From Albugo candida (lineage: Eukaryota; Oomycota; Peronosporomycetes; Albuginales), in assembly GCA_040437565.1 (NCBI GenBank), contig JBDOQK010000008.1, forward strand, positions 310,001-374,000: DNA of 64,000 nucleotides, in the 5' to 3' direction. Every line of letters begins with the position of its first letter. Position 1 is the stretch's first letter. Positions 25,201-40,200 of the stretch are shown here, one piece after another. The position numbers were made by a program, and so were the translations under genes. Below the pieces are notes generated by a model. That model ran no database searches, was not told the DNA's origin, and was given only the letters and a program-made list of their open reading frames with translations.

Positions 25201-28200
25201 TATTTTGTCGTTTCAACAACAACAGCACAATCGCCGTGCGAATTGACAAAGGACATGTTGCGTGTATGATGCCGGATCTCCCTAACTCTACATTCACAGT
25301 GAATTTAGCACTTTTTGTTACCAATGAAGTGATGACTCCAGGAATTAGATTCCAATGTGTCGATCCACCTCGACTTCTGCAGGTACTTCCAACAATGGGG
25401 GTTATGAACGAATGGGGTATTAGATTCAATCTCTCGATAAGCATACCAACAAAGAGCTTCTTATCTCTTGACATCAGATTGTCATGCTGCATTTCATTTG
25501 ATAGAAAGCATTTTTGTCAACATGCCAGCGTTATCAAGATTGATGGTGACATAAGGCTACTAGAATGTTTATACAACAAGTTATATATTGAAGCGTTGTC
25601 GGAACCATTGCAAGCAAGAATAGCCATCGCGTTTGGATCTGATGAGAAAAGTGGTTTCATTTACTCAAATGAGCTTTTCGTCCTACTTTACCCACATATT
25701 ATGATCAATTCTGCGTTCCCTATGCAGTTGTTACTTCGAAGAGAATCGCATCCGTCAAAAATCAATGTGATCGGTTTAAACTTCGCAGGCGGATGTCATA
25801 TTGTGTGTAATCTTCAGCTGCAGGGCCAGCGATTTACTTACAACTATACTCTAAGCGCAATCCGTAAATCTGGGTCTCTTGTGCAATGCCTTTTTCCAAA
25901 CAGATCAATACTATCGACTTCGATGATGGATGCAAATCATTTGGTCGGGCGTCTTTCTATATATTTTGAAAACGTGGGATCATTCTTGGTTCCTTACAAC
26001 TTGACATTTTTACAGGAGCCTCAAATTTCTCGCTTGATGGTAACGTCAGAAAAATCTTTGGGACAGCGGAGATCATCACCTGAAATGTTTTTTTTTGGAA
26101 GATATTTCACCACTGCACTAAACTTGTCTTGTCATTACAAATTGGAATCGGCAATATTCTACGAGAAGGTTCACATCACTAATTCATCGACGATGATATG
26201 CAATTGTCCAGCATGGATCTATCACGCAGTGCATAAATTGAACCATAGCATCTCCTTAGAGCTTCATACAGCACTACAACCGTCGATGGTCTGGTCATCA
26301 ATATATGACTTTAATAATCAGCGCAATTTCATCACACCGTTACAGAGTAAGCTGCTTTTGAGTACAGAAAATTTTTGGTACATTGAACCGACAAAGGGCG
26401 ATTTAAGTGGGGGTACAGGAATTCAAGTTCAGGGGGCTGTGTTGCTGAATGCTCGCACAAGAAAAGAATCAATCATGTGCTGTTTTAACGCTCGCCTATG
26501 CACTCCATTAGTGTATATGATACCTCCTAAGAATGCCTGGTATTGCACGTCTCCTCCACATGCCGCATTAAACTCAGAAGACCTGGAGGTATCGATTGTA
26601 CTTAGAACGAAATCACGGAATTTGTTGGTGTCGGAAGAAGCAGTTTCATTCTACTATCGGCCTCTTCCAATTATTCGAAATGTTTATCCTCTTCGCGTCC
26701 TTGAATTCCCTCAAAATTTGTACATCATTGCGGAAAATTTCTACGACTATGCCGATGATCCGACCATTTCTTTCGAATGCTTGTTCGGTAACAGACATCT
26801 CAGGAAAGCGCTTTTCAAAGGGAGCAATGAGCTTCAGTGTGAAATACCTCGTTTGGATGGGAACAGAAGTGCGTCTAGCGATACGTTTCGATCTCACGCT
26901 AGTATAATAATGACAACATACGATATGTACTCAGAGAAATTCACGAGAAACATGCTAGAACCGCACACGATCCACATTACTTATGTTCGAGTACCTGATT
27001 TAGTCCGCGTGCATTCTGTCCGTGCAAAACGCTCATACGCTACTATTTCAAATCATTTTGCTACTTATTACGAGCTTGCAGTGGTGCTACTTGTCACATC
27101 ATTATATCCAAGTTCACTATCGTGCTGCCGTATAGCACTTGGTCCGATGTACATGAGCTCTTGGAATTTGACGATTGCTGATAATACACGGATCATGTGT
27201 CACTTCACACTTTTAAAAGAACAATATGCTTCTGGTGTCTCAATCAGTATCTCCTCCGACGGCATTAGCTTTTCCAATATAATCAAGGTCCCTTCGCCAG
27301 GCCAGAATATTACTGAATCCATCCCATCTGTATCTCGACTTCATCCATATTTTGGAATAATTGGGCAAAGCTCAAATGTTTGGATAATCTTGGAATCTAC
27401 AATAGAGTATGAAACAGCTCCGTTAGAATGCGTGATCGAGTACGACAAGAACGAGTTTATATCAAAAGTACTCTCACAAAACAATTCACATGTCGAGTGT
27501 TTACTACCCGTTTTTGACGACGGAGATAGCTTCGAGTCGATGACCAGAGAATTAGACGTTTCCTTGGCGGTGAAGGCGTATGTAGAAGATCATTCATACT
27601 GGAGACTACAAAGCAATCACTTCACGTTCAGATTGATACGTCAAGCAAAGTTGAGCCTGGGTTCTAATCGTGTGTTTGAAACGAAGGAATTAAGTATCCA
27701 GCTTACTGCCAGCGAAATCTATCCCTCGCATCTCGCACAATGTCAGCTTCGACAGCAGGAAAGCATCAAAAACTACATGGCTAGAGTAAACTTGATATCA
27801 AATACACAAGTGGACTGCATATTTTACGGGCACGTTCCATCGGAATCATACGTTGTATTGTTTTCCACAAACGGTTATCACTACGAAGAACTAGATACTC
27901 CTTTTTTTATTCAGAAGCCACCCATTATCAATCAAGTGTATCCTGCCACTGGCAGTGTGACCGGAAAATATGATATCTATATACACGGAAAGCATATAAC
28001 TGAGGACATCAACTTATGCTTTGACGATCAAGTCGTACTGCCTTCAACGAATTATGGTCAAAAGAGCGCCAAGTATTCTGTACCAGCGACATTTTATGCC
28101 AAAGCTATTTCGTTATTTGCTACGATTGCACCGAGCTGCAAAACATACCCTCTCGATTCTTCAGTTAGTGTCAAACTGAATCAAACATTCAAGTATTTGT

Positions 28201-31200
28201 CGAAACCAGTGATTTTAAGTACATTTCCAACGATGCTTACGGCAGTCAATCGACATTTTAATGACTATTTGGAGATAAGAGGACGAAATCTTGACAGCGT
28301 GCCTTCCATTTTATGCAAGTTTGAAGTCACAAATGATCTCCTTCTGAGTGAAAGCACTGAAACACTTTGGCAAAGCCCGACGAACGCAAGATGCCGATTA
28401 CCAAATTGGTCTTCTATTAATCGATCACTTACTATCCGAGTTACGTTTATCGATCACGCAATGCCGTCCAATACAAGTATAGGCTTCTCATTCCTGCAAG
28501 TGTTGCCTGCGTCGTACATCGAGCAGATTTACCCGCTTGCAGTCCCTATTTTGACTAATTCTTGGTTACCTTCTCAATCTTTTCGACTGAAAGGAAACTT
28601 CTCACTTGGTAATCAGCAAACAGTATGCCAGGCTTCGTGCAATAATCGGAGTAAAAGCTTGCCGGCGTTGAATCACATAGTTGGCAAAGTCACTGCATTT
28701 GAAAAACATTTTGTTGAATGCTCTCTTACTTTTTCTGAAGTGCCAGCAACATGTGATGTCACACTGTGGACAGCCGAAGGTAGCAGATTATCAAGTAATA
28801 GTGCCCGAGTTATTAATGCTTCGCCGATTGAGTTGAAAAAAGTCTTTCCTGCAAATTTTTTTAACAATGGTGAAGCACTTCTCAACATTCATGGATCGGG
28901 GTTTAATGTCGACTCTCAAATCCCTCTATATTGCTTTTTTGGGCACACTCATTTCTCAAGAGTCATTGTGTATTCTGATGAAGTATTGACCTGCAATGTC
29001 CCCATGCGTTTGCTAAATGAGCATGATTTTGATGGTGGAATTGATATGGATATGCATGTATCAACAATTGATTTCTCGCTCACTTCGAAAGTACAACATT
29101 TTACGCTTGGAAAGGCACTCAGGTTAGTATCTGTACATCCAAAAGCTGGCTTTTTCGGACAAGAAATCCTACTTCATATTCGACTGTCAAAAGCTTTGGT
29201 GAGTTTGGAGATGAAATGCATTTTCACGTCCTTGCAGAGGCATGAAAGCGCAGTTGCGTATCTAGGAATTGAGAAAATGGTAGTGCATTGCTCAGTCCCA
29301 AGGGGACTTCCGGTTGATGAGTATAATGTTGGAATTGCGGCACCTAAACTCGGCAGAATTCAAAATTCGACCTTATTTTATACAATTCTGGATAGACCAA
29401 TTCTGATCTCAATTTCTCCACCTAAAGGTTTCGTCAAGTCAGATAAAGGTGCAAAGAAACACTTAATGACCTTGCAAGGATCGAAATTTGCAAACTCAAT
29501 TCACCTTAGTTGCAAATTTTATCCGAAAGATGATATGGGATCTCAAGGCTTTGAAAAGAAATATGAGAATACACCGATGCACGTACTAAGTCCATCGCTT
29601 GCCCAGTGCCACATTCCATCTCATTTAGAGATCGGCCAATACATCGTGCGTGTGGTGGCGAATAATGCAATGGAAACAGCTCCTCACGCAATTACGTATG
29701 CTGAGAGACTGAAAATTTACGAAGCTCTCTCACCTATGTCAGCCTATGATATAACTTCTCTGAGAGGTTTTGAATTTGGAGGAACAATCATACGTGCTCA
29801 CGGCGTATTCTCTACCCAGTCTAATGGTGCTTTGGAGTGTGTTTTTGGTAACAGAGGTGTCTTAGCTTCCATCAAAAATAACTCTTATATGGAATGTGTG
29901 TCACCTCCAATGCAAGTTTCAAGAATACCATTCATGATACGGATATACGCAAATGCAGTGGCGCTTGCCAATATCATAGGCCCCAAAGCTGAATTCCAGT
30001 ATTTGAAAGCACCAACAGTAGAAAGAATTGCTCCCTTGCTTATCACCAGAAGTAATCGCAATGTGAGCATCATCTTGTACGGTGAAGCATTGAGTGTCAA
30101 TGACTTAGATGGCTGTTTGGTCGGAGGAGTATTTTATCCCTTGGAAGAAATCAGTACTGGTCGACTCGAAGTTCAGATAAATGTGTCAAATATCGGCTCT
30201 TATTCTGTTGTACTGGTCATCGCTAACAACATTAATCCCTTACTAGACACACTCCAGCACATTCAAGTTGTTCCCCAAATCATTCCAGTTTACATGACAC
30301 CAGATCGATTCAACGAACGTGGAGGACTACAGGTACTGATTTCAGCAATTCAAATCTCAAAGTTTGCAATCTCAATTCATTGTCGTTTCGGAAATGTAAC
30401 TGTGGAAGCATTATGGGCCTCTCAGTCACAGGTTTTGTGCACTACACCCTCGCACCAGCCTGGCTCAATCAAAGTATCCCTTAGCCAAGATGGTGAGATC
30501 ACGTGGTCTAGTGTAGATCTATATGGAGAAGTGTATCGAGCAGCAACACTTCTAGACGTTTGGCCAAATTCGACCACACTCAGAGGTGGCACCTTACTAT
30601 CAATCAGTGGTATAGGATTTCACGAAACAACACCACGATCAAATTTTCGCTGCCTTTTTTATTACAAAAATATTGTTCCGCTCGAAGCTGATGCGATATA
30701 TCTCACGCAGAACATGGTTCGATGTCGAGTTCCAGAATTGTTTGCGCCCGTGCATAGAGACATGGTTGAAGCACAGACACTCGTTATGGAATTGAAACTA
30801 TCATTGAATACTTATGAACTGGCAACGAATAGCTTGGTAATCGAAGTGCATCACGCGCCAGTATCTCTATGTCTTCTACACATTTCTTATGGTCAAAATC
30901 AAGGAAGCTCTTCTCTAGAAGTGTTCATTTCTGGTCGGTATTTTCTGAAGGATCTACACAGCGAATTGGAATGCCGATTTATGAACGTCCGTGCATCCGG
31001 CTACATTGATGTCACAAATAGTACCCATTTAAAGTGCACCCTCCTTGATCAAAGCTTATTCGATCGACCGATGCATGGCCCTAATTATGTCGCGATATAT
31101 CACAATGACAATCTCTTACTCAAAGAAAGTTTAGGTGACTCAAATTTCCTGCGCCCTATTCAAATATATGGAACTTCTCTCATCAATGGCAAGATTAGTC

Positions 31201-34200
31201 GAGCGCAGGCCCATACATCAAGCTCTTTTTATGTATATGGTTCCGGTTTCCAGCATGAACTGCAAATCAGCTGCGTCTTCATATCGCTTCAGGAAGCTAG
31301 TGTATCTGCGCGTTTTCTATCCCATTCGACATCAATATGCAATTTTCCGTACAGCTCACCAGGATTATATACATTGAAAATTGTTTGCGACAGGACACGA
31401 ACGGTGTTGGCTTCTTTCCCCATCCAATACTTGCAGGCTCCAATGTTTCCCAACTTATTACCGCTTACCCAAATTGACGAGGATGAAACGGAGCTACACC
31501 TTTACGGAAAGCATTTTGATGAGCACGACTGTACAAAATGTATATTCGGAAGAAATGACACCAACGTGCCTTTATCTGTACCGACAAAATTTATCTCATC
31601 GATTGAGCTTTCTTGTAGAGTACCACTTCATGATACGGCTTGGAAGTTTGACCTACTAGCGAGCAATAACTTTTGGGCAAAGTCTTCGCATCAGCGTACC
31701 TTGGCCCTATTCAGACTGTGCAAAAATTTGAAAGCAGTTCCTTCTTTGGGTGCAGTCGGCCGGGTACAGGACATCCATTTAGAGTGTCTGAATGATGATG
31801 ATAGTATTGACTTCTTGCATCAAATCAAGATACATCTCTACCTTACTTCCAAGACAAAAAAACACGCCAGAGATGATGCAAGAACCATCATCGATANNNN
31901 NNNNNNNNNNNNNNNNNNNNNNNNNNNNNNNNNNNNNNNNNNNNNNNNNNNNNNNNNNNNNNNNNNNNNNNNNNNNNNNNNNNNNNNNNNNNNNNNTTTG
32001 CGACAGGACACGAACGGTGTTGGCTTCTTTCCCCATCCAATACTTGCAGGCTCCAATGTTTCACAACTTATTACCGCTTACCCAAACTGACGAGGATGAA
32101 ACGGAGCTACACCTTTACGGAAAGCACTTTGATGAGCACGACTGTACAAAATGTATATTCGGGAGAAATGACACCAACGTGTCTTTATCTGTACCGACAA
32201 AATTTATCTCATCGATTGAGCTTTCTTGTAGAGCACCACTTCATGATACGGCTTGGAAGTTTGACCTACTAGCGAGCAATAACTTTTGGGCAAAGTCTTC
32301 GCATCAGCGGACCTTAAACCTATTCAGACTGTGCAAGAATTTGAAAGCAGTTCCTTCTTTGGGTGCAGTCGGCCGGGTACAGGACATCCATTTAGAGTGT
32401 CTGAATGATGATGATAGTATTGACTTCTTGCACCAAATCAAGGTACATCTCTACCTTACTTCCAAGACAAAAAAACACGCCAGAGATGATGCAAGAACCA
32501 TCATCGATATGCCTGCAGTCATCGAAAAACCTGGAAAGTACCAAATATATGTCAGTGCTCCAGGATACAAGAAACACTTTTATCGAACAAAGCTGGAATT
32601 TATCGCCCACAAATCAGTCGAAATATCTCATATAAAAATGCTTCCAAGAATAGCGGGTCAGCAATTTGTCGTGGAAGTCTACGGATACAATTTCGCTCCA
32701 TGGATGGGAATTATATGTGAACTTAAAGCTACGAAGACAATCATGACACCACAAAGGATTGAATCAACGCAGTCCGAAGCGATACTAATCGACCACAGTA
32801 AATTAGTCTGTAAGTTTTCACCATATCAAATTTCAAGTCTCAAAGCGGAAATTGCCACGATCGAGCTACTTCCTATGTCAATATTTAGCGATCAACCATC
32901 CATCGATGTCACGCTCATGGATCGTACTGAGGTATCATCAATCCAACCAAATAGCGGATCTTTGGTTGGTGGAACTATCGTAGATGTTATAGGTAGAGGT
33001 TTTTTCTATTCAAGTGATTTTTGGTGTCAATTCGGTACTTTCAAGGCTCTAGCAACTTTTGTTAACAGGACACTTCTTCGGTGCAGGTCTCCTTCATATT
33101 CACCAGCACAACCAGTCATGAATGCAGTGAGTGTTCATTTTGACTTATACCAATTGGATAAGAGAGTTCCCAAGTCTTTACAGTTCACATACACCGTTGT
33201 AATTGAGATTCGACAACTCGGGTATGAGCGGAAACGGGGTAATTTTGGGCAATCTAATCGAGCCTTACCTGGATCGAAGCTTTGGCTAAAAGTTTACACA
33301 TTGAATCAGCTATTATTTCCGCTGTTCTGTCACTTTTTGACTACCAAAATCAATGATACGCTTTCATATCGTTCGCCTGCGGCTTTCCGACAAACCAACA
33401 CACTCGAGTGCACAATTCCGAATCAACTTCCTGCTGGTACGAACTTCGTACAAATAGTGCACCTAACGAGTGAGATCACTTCGAACAGAATGCTTTTCCA
33501 GAGCTATACGAATATCACGATCAGCACAATTTCTCCAATGATTGGACCAGCAATCGGTGGTTATAATGTTTCTTTATATGGTGATGGATTCCCACCGAAG
33601 AAAGTTTCATGTCGTTTCTTGATGAGTGAATCTAAGTTTTTCGATTCAGCTGGAGAAGTTTTGTCTCGAACGCTGCTTTTCTGCATGGTACCTACGATGC
33701 TTGGCATTGATGCAGTTACAAATGTTGCTCGTCTATCTCTATTATTGTCATTCACCGACCCCGTGACATTAGATGACCTTGGTGAAGTATATTATTACAA
33801 TACAGGGGCGCACTTTTTCGTGAATACCCCGACACTTTACGAGGTAGACCCACAAGTGATATGGTTCCCAAGAAAAACCATCTCCTTTTCAATTTTTGGC
33901 TATCAAATTCCGTTTTCTCCAGCACTCACGTGCTTGTTCTCGGTATTTTCTGATGATCGTTCTTACAGAAGCATCGAGGCGCTTTACAAGTCTGAAAACG
34001 AAGTGGTGTGCCTCTTGTACCCTTCTACAGCACTTGATCTTATGATATCACCCTCAAGGTCTACAATGTTATCAATTGATCTTGAGATAAGAGGGATCTC
34101 ACTAAGAAAACGTGGAGAGCTCACGATCTGGATAGCAGCAATTCCGGAGCGAATCACATCGATCACCCCGTCATTTGGATCCATAGCCGGTGGCGACATG

Positions 34201-37200
34201 TTGACAATCTCTGGAAACTTCAGCACGGTCAGTAGTTTGCCACGCGATGTTACCAGTTCCCTGACCTGCGTCTTCGATGCCACTTACTTCTCACAAGTTG
34301 TGGTCCTTGAAGACACAGAAATAAAGTGTGCTTCACTAGCAACCGATCGAGCAAGAATGAGCTCTATAGCGATTTTTCTGAAAGGTAATGACCTAATTGA
34401 TATAGGAAAGCATTTCCACTACGTCAGTGATCCGACTTTCAGTCATATCAGTCCCAGCAGATTACCGCAGGAAACTCGAAACGATAACGCGAGATTATAT
34501 TTACACGGGAAATATTTGCATATCTGGAAAAATGAAAGAGTTTCGTGCATTTTCGTGCACCAAGAATTAGAAGTGCATTATATTAGCGACGCATTCATCA
34601 AGCAAGATAACAACATTCAGTGCATTCATCTCCCTGTTTTTAAAAAAGTAGGATTTTTCCATGTAAAGCTTCAGCTATCAGATTACAATACTTGGGTTGC
34701 TTCCAATCAATCTGTCGAGGTGATGCCCAATCCAGTGGTCAACAATCTACACCCACAAACTGATACAATCTTTGGTGGAACCCGCGTTGTGATCTCTGGC
34801 CATAGCTTCTTCCACGAACCCTCGTTGCGATGTCTGTTCGGAGACGAATATGTTACAGCTTCAATGCTTTCGAAAAACGCAATTGTCTGTGTGGCTCCTT
34901 CGTCCTCTGCGAAAGTAGTGAATGTATCCCTCGTCTATTCAAAGAATGGTGACATAAACTATAGCACATCATTGCTTCGATTTACTTATGTCAAGCTCCC
35001 AGAGTTGAGCTCTTATAAATTCAACGCGGATGGAAGTAAATTGATTCTTTGCACGAAGCTACCAGCACCAGCTTTATACTTGAAATTTGTGTCAGAGGAC
35101 TTTGCAAATAGTGGCTCGGAAAATAGAGGCATCGATACAACTATAACTAACGCGTCATGTCGGGAGGCTTTAATACCATACAATGCTCTTGCTAGAATGT
35201 CAATAGTGAGGATTCTGATTTCTGTGAATGAAGTCAAGTACTTTGAATCCAGTGCAGAATTACCCATTGCAAACTCTCTACACATCACTCATATTGCGCC
35301 ATTATTTGGTTCATTCCAAGAAAATGTTTTAGTTCACTGGTACGGACATCGTATCGTGATGACAGCGGGAATTGGAACAGGAAATTTACTGTGNNNNNNN
35401 NNNNNNNNNNNNNNNNNNNNNNNNNNNNNNNNNNNNNNNNNNNNNNNNNNNNNNNNNNNNNNNNNNNNNNNNNNNNNNNNNNNNNNNNNNNNNAAATGAA
35501 AGAGTTTCGTGCATTTTCGTGCACCAAGAATTAGAAGTGCATTATATTAGCGACGCATTCATCAAGCAAGATAACAGAATTCAGTGCATTCATCTCCCTG
35601 TTTTTAAGAAAGTAGGATTTTATCATGTGAAGCTTCAGCTGTCAGATCGCAATATTTGGGTTGCTTCCAATCAATCTGTCGAGGTGATGCCCAATCCAGT
35701 GGTCAACAATCTACACCCACAAACTGATACAATCTTTGGTGGAACCCGCGTTGTGATTTCTGGTCATAGCTTCTTCTACGAACCCTCGTTGCGATGTCTG
35801 TTCGGAGACGAATATGTTATAGCTTCAATGCTTTCGAAAAGCGCAATCGTCTGTGTGGCTCCTTCGTCCTCTGCGAAAGTAGTGAATGTATCCCTCGTCT
35901 ATTCAAAGAATGGTGACATAAACTATGGCACATCGTTGCTTCGATTTACTTATGTCAAGCTCCCAGAGTTGAGTTCTTATAAATTCAACGCGGATGGAAG
36001 TAAATTGATTCTTTGCACGAAGCTACCAACACCAGCTTTATACTTGAAATTTGTGTCAGAGGACTTTGCAAATAGTGGCTCGGAAAATAGAAGCATCGAT
36101 ACAACTATAACTAACGCGTCATGTCGGGCGGCTTTAATACCATACAATGCTCTTGCTAGAATGTCAAGAGTGAGGATTCTGATTTCTGTGAATGAAGTCA
36201 AGTACTTTGAATCCGGTGCAGAATTACCCATTGTAAACTCCCTACACATCACTCATATTGCGCCGTTAATTGGTTCATTCCAAGAAAATGATTTAGTTCA
36301 CTGGTACGGACATCGTATCGTGATGACAGCGGGAATTGGAACAGGAAATTTACTGTGCCTTTTTCAGAAGGATGGCAACACTGTTACTTGTCCAATCACT
36401 ATTGTATCCGACAGTGAGCTTGTATGCCCTGTTCCCTATAAATTACATGGAGGCGTGTGGAAACTGCAGATCGCACCGGATGATGGCTCGAATCGCACAT
36501 ACACACGCCAGTATGATTTCAAGATTGTTGGGCCAATGGAAATTGCTAACATGAGCTCAAGTAAAGGTTATAGCAATGGTGGTACCGTTATCACTATCGT
36601 GGGTAAGGGATTTGTTAGCCATCCTTCATTGTCTTGTCAGTTTGGTAGCACATACTCACGTCCCGCGATATTTATCAATCCCACAATGGTCCGATGTAAG
36701 ACTCCTCACATTCGTCTAGCACTGCCGTCTCAAAAGGACGCGTATGCTGCGCAGCACCCAACTAGTGCCCTAGTTCGACCGTGTAGTGTAAAAATCACGT
36801 TACAATCTGTTCAAACAAAATCGCACGAATTTCAATATACCCGTACTCCAAGCGTGCACAAAGTCACTCCAAATGCTGTAGTATTCAGTAAAAAACTTAT
36901 ACGACTTCATGTCTACGGATTTTTCTTGTCAAAGGAAACTTACTGTCATTTTGGTTTGCAAAGCCCCGTCATTGCTCAGTATGTTACGAATGAAGAAATA
37001 GTCTGTACCGTGCAGATCCCGCCGTCTCTGACTGCCATGGCCTCTTCTGAAGCGCTACTGGAACTATCCGTGAACGGAGTAGATCGTGTTTCTGCAGGAG
37101 CGGTACGATTAATCACTCAACCACTTAGTGTGCACAAAGTGTATCCGGAATCACTGATACCAATAATTACTCGGTTTATTAGGCTGAAAATCAGCTCCGT

Positions 37201-40200
37201 ACAGCTTAACTACTTCCATTCCATAAAAACTCAGCTCATATGTTATTATGAAGAAAGCAATTTTACTGTGATCAGCACATGGACTAGTGAATTCGAAATT
37301 GTGTGTGCTGTTCCTGAAGCGCTCAAATATACTCGTTTGAAGACCGCACAATATTTAGCTTTGGATTTGCGATTAAACGAATCTTCCGTTCTTGAGAGAC
37401 CAGTCTCGGTTGATGTACTTCCATTGATGGATATTCTTGATTACTTTTATATCGAGTCGCACAATTTTTCGGAGTACCCCATCATTGGATTGCCAGATCG
37501 TTACGTCATGTTACTTGGAAGGAATTTTGTCCCAATGACTTCGGTAGTATGCCGCTTTGGAGAGCAGAAAGCGGCTGGCCTGATGCTTTCTCGTAATCGA
37601 ATGAGATGTTCTCTGCCGGACATGCAAACATGTTCTGATTCTTTTCTATCGATATCATACAATGATGGGGCCGATTTTATCTCGGTTGGTCACTTGACCT
37701 TTGTCGACAAAATATCTGTACACGAAACCTATCCACGCTTGGGCTCGTCTAGTGGAGGAACTCCCGTGAGAATTTTCGGAAGACACTTCATGATCAATGA
37801 AACTATGACTTGTGTGTTTGGAATGCGCCAAAGTCCGGAAAAAGCGAAAATTATATCAAATACTGAAATTATGTGTGTTTCCCCAATGTCGCCATCGGAC
37901 GATCTGGTCGACATTACTTTACAATTGACCAGTCGACGAATATCTGTGCAGCTTGAAAAGGCATTTCAGTATCACAGTCCTATCCTCATCTACTCGTATC
38001 AACCAAATGAGATATTGTTATCCAAGGACGACCTTGTAATCGAGCTTCGTGGGGCTAATTTTCTGCATTCGTCTTCCCTCCAGTGTCAATTCTCCGTCGA
38101 AAATGCAAGTTTTTCTCAAATTATCCATGCCGTGTGGCACTCTTCCACGCGAATCCAGTGTGTTGTGCCATCGCACGTCCTATCCCGTGCATCATCCTTA
38201 TTTATTCACACCAAAATGCATCATGTGCGCGTGGTAGCATGTATTGGCGTGTCGAACAACAAGGTTGATTTTGTACGATCGTTGCGAGATGTCCGGTCTT
38301 CCGAAGAAATACAGCTTCTTATCTTTCATCCACCAGACATCAGGAGAATTCATCCAGCATTCGGTCCTTCGAATGGTGGTACCCCGGTCATGTTAGAGAG
38401 TCAGCATATATCACGATTTTCACAAATATGGTGTCTTTTTGGGTCTGAAGTAGCGATGGAAATGACTGTGAGGGCAATTTTCATCTCCGCTCATGCTATA
38501 ATTTGTCGCTCTCCATTCTTATTAGCGAACAGAGAATTTTCGGCTCCTTTAAAAATCTCAATTGATAGAGAGCATTTCTCTGAGACGGCATATAGATTTG
38601 TGTACGTGCCTATTCCTGAAATTCAAAAGATTCATCCTTTAGAAGGTGATGTGAGAGGATCCACATCCATCGATGTGCATGGCAAACATTTCATGCCCGA
38701 CGATAATAGATCATTGGAAGCGTGGTGTCGATTTGGAGACAGAAAAACACGCGCCATAGCACGATCAAATCGAATTATATCATGTTCCTCTCCACAATCA
38801 GACTCAGCAAAAATTGTAAAATTCGACATCTCCATCAATGGTGTCGATTTTACGAAAAGCGGAAAGCATTATGAATATGTCCGTGTTCCAAGGATTTTAT
38901 ATATGCATCCTTCCATGGGACCGACAGTGGGAAACACTATTCTGACGTTATCTGGGTATGATTTTCACGGTGTTGGTTCAGTGAACGCTAAATGCTGCTT
39001 TCGTGATAAAATGTACTGTTCACAAGCTTTGGTGCACAACTCCACAAGGATCACATGTGTCTCCCCAATGATGTCCTCGCAGATATCCGCAGGTCATCGC
39101 GTGATGGTCTACCTCTCGCTAAATGGTCAAGACTTCCATTCGGTACCACATCCTTTTGTTTATTATGTTCGTCCGTTGTTACTCTCTTTAGAAAAAACGA
39201 GATTTGGTATGAGCTCCGAAAATAGTCAAATTTTGATATTGGGCCGAGGATTCTTTCGATCAAATTGGCTATTGTGCAGAGTCACCCTAAGTGAAAGTGA
39301 AAAAACTTGGGGAGATGTACGTTCAGTCATTGTTGATGACATGAAGGCCAATTATGTTAACAGCAGTGCCGTGCGCTGTCCAATGCCTCATTTACCGCCA
39401 CGATATTTTGGAAATCTCCATGGAACGGTTGACATATCGCAGAATGGTGTCGATTTTACATCCTTCTTGCTGAACTTTGCGTATTTGACCGCTCCAACAA
39501 TAGAAACAGTAAAGCCGAATCTCATCAGCAGTATGGGAAAGACTACCTTGAACATCACGTACTCTCATATTGGAAAACCGTTGGACATCGATTTGGCCTG
39601 TAATTTCGTATTCAATCAAGCACATTTCATCAGCACTGCTGCAAGACTTCTTACAGACACAATTATCACTTGTAACGCTCCCGCATTTGATTTCAGTGGC
39701 ATAGCGTCTGACTCCAATAATTCTTTTGACGCGGAGCTTTCAATCGAGTCGCAAGGGTTAAATTCAAATTTTCTGCTTATCGAAGTATTCCGAGTATCTA
39801 CTTTGATATCTCTTAGCCCGCATCGAGTGTTTTCTGGTGTTGGAACATTTTTGAATGTGTATGGTATTAGCTTCCCTCGATTATCTGCAATGAAATGCTG
39901 TTTTGATGATGGGAACTATCCCGTGACTAAGCAAAGATGTAGTGGCGCCAAGTACGTCAGTAGTTCAGAGGTACGATGCCTCATCCCTCCAGGTTTGGAA
40001 TCTCATAGCGGCAAACTAAGCACCAGCATTCAACACGGAACACAGAAGATAAGTGAGAACGAACTTGATCTTTATGTCGATGCCAATGTCGTCATAACGC
40101 ATTTAAGTCCGGATTCTGGCTCTGATCTTGGTGGAACAATGATCTATGTCAGCGGGCATAACTTCAGTTTTACGCCACATATATTTTGTTGTTTCGGAGA

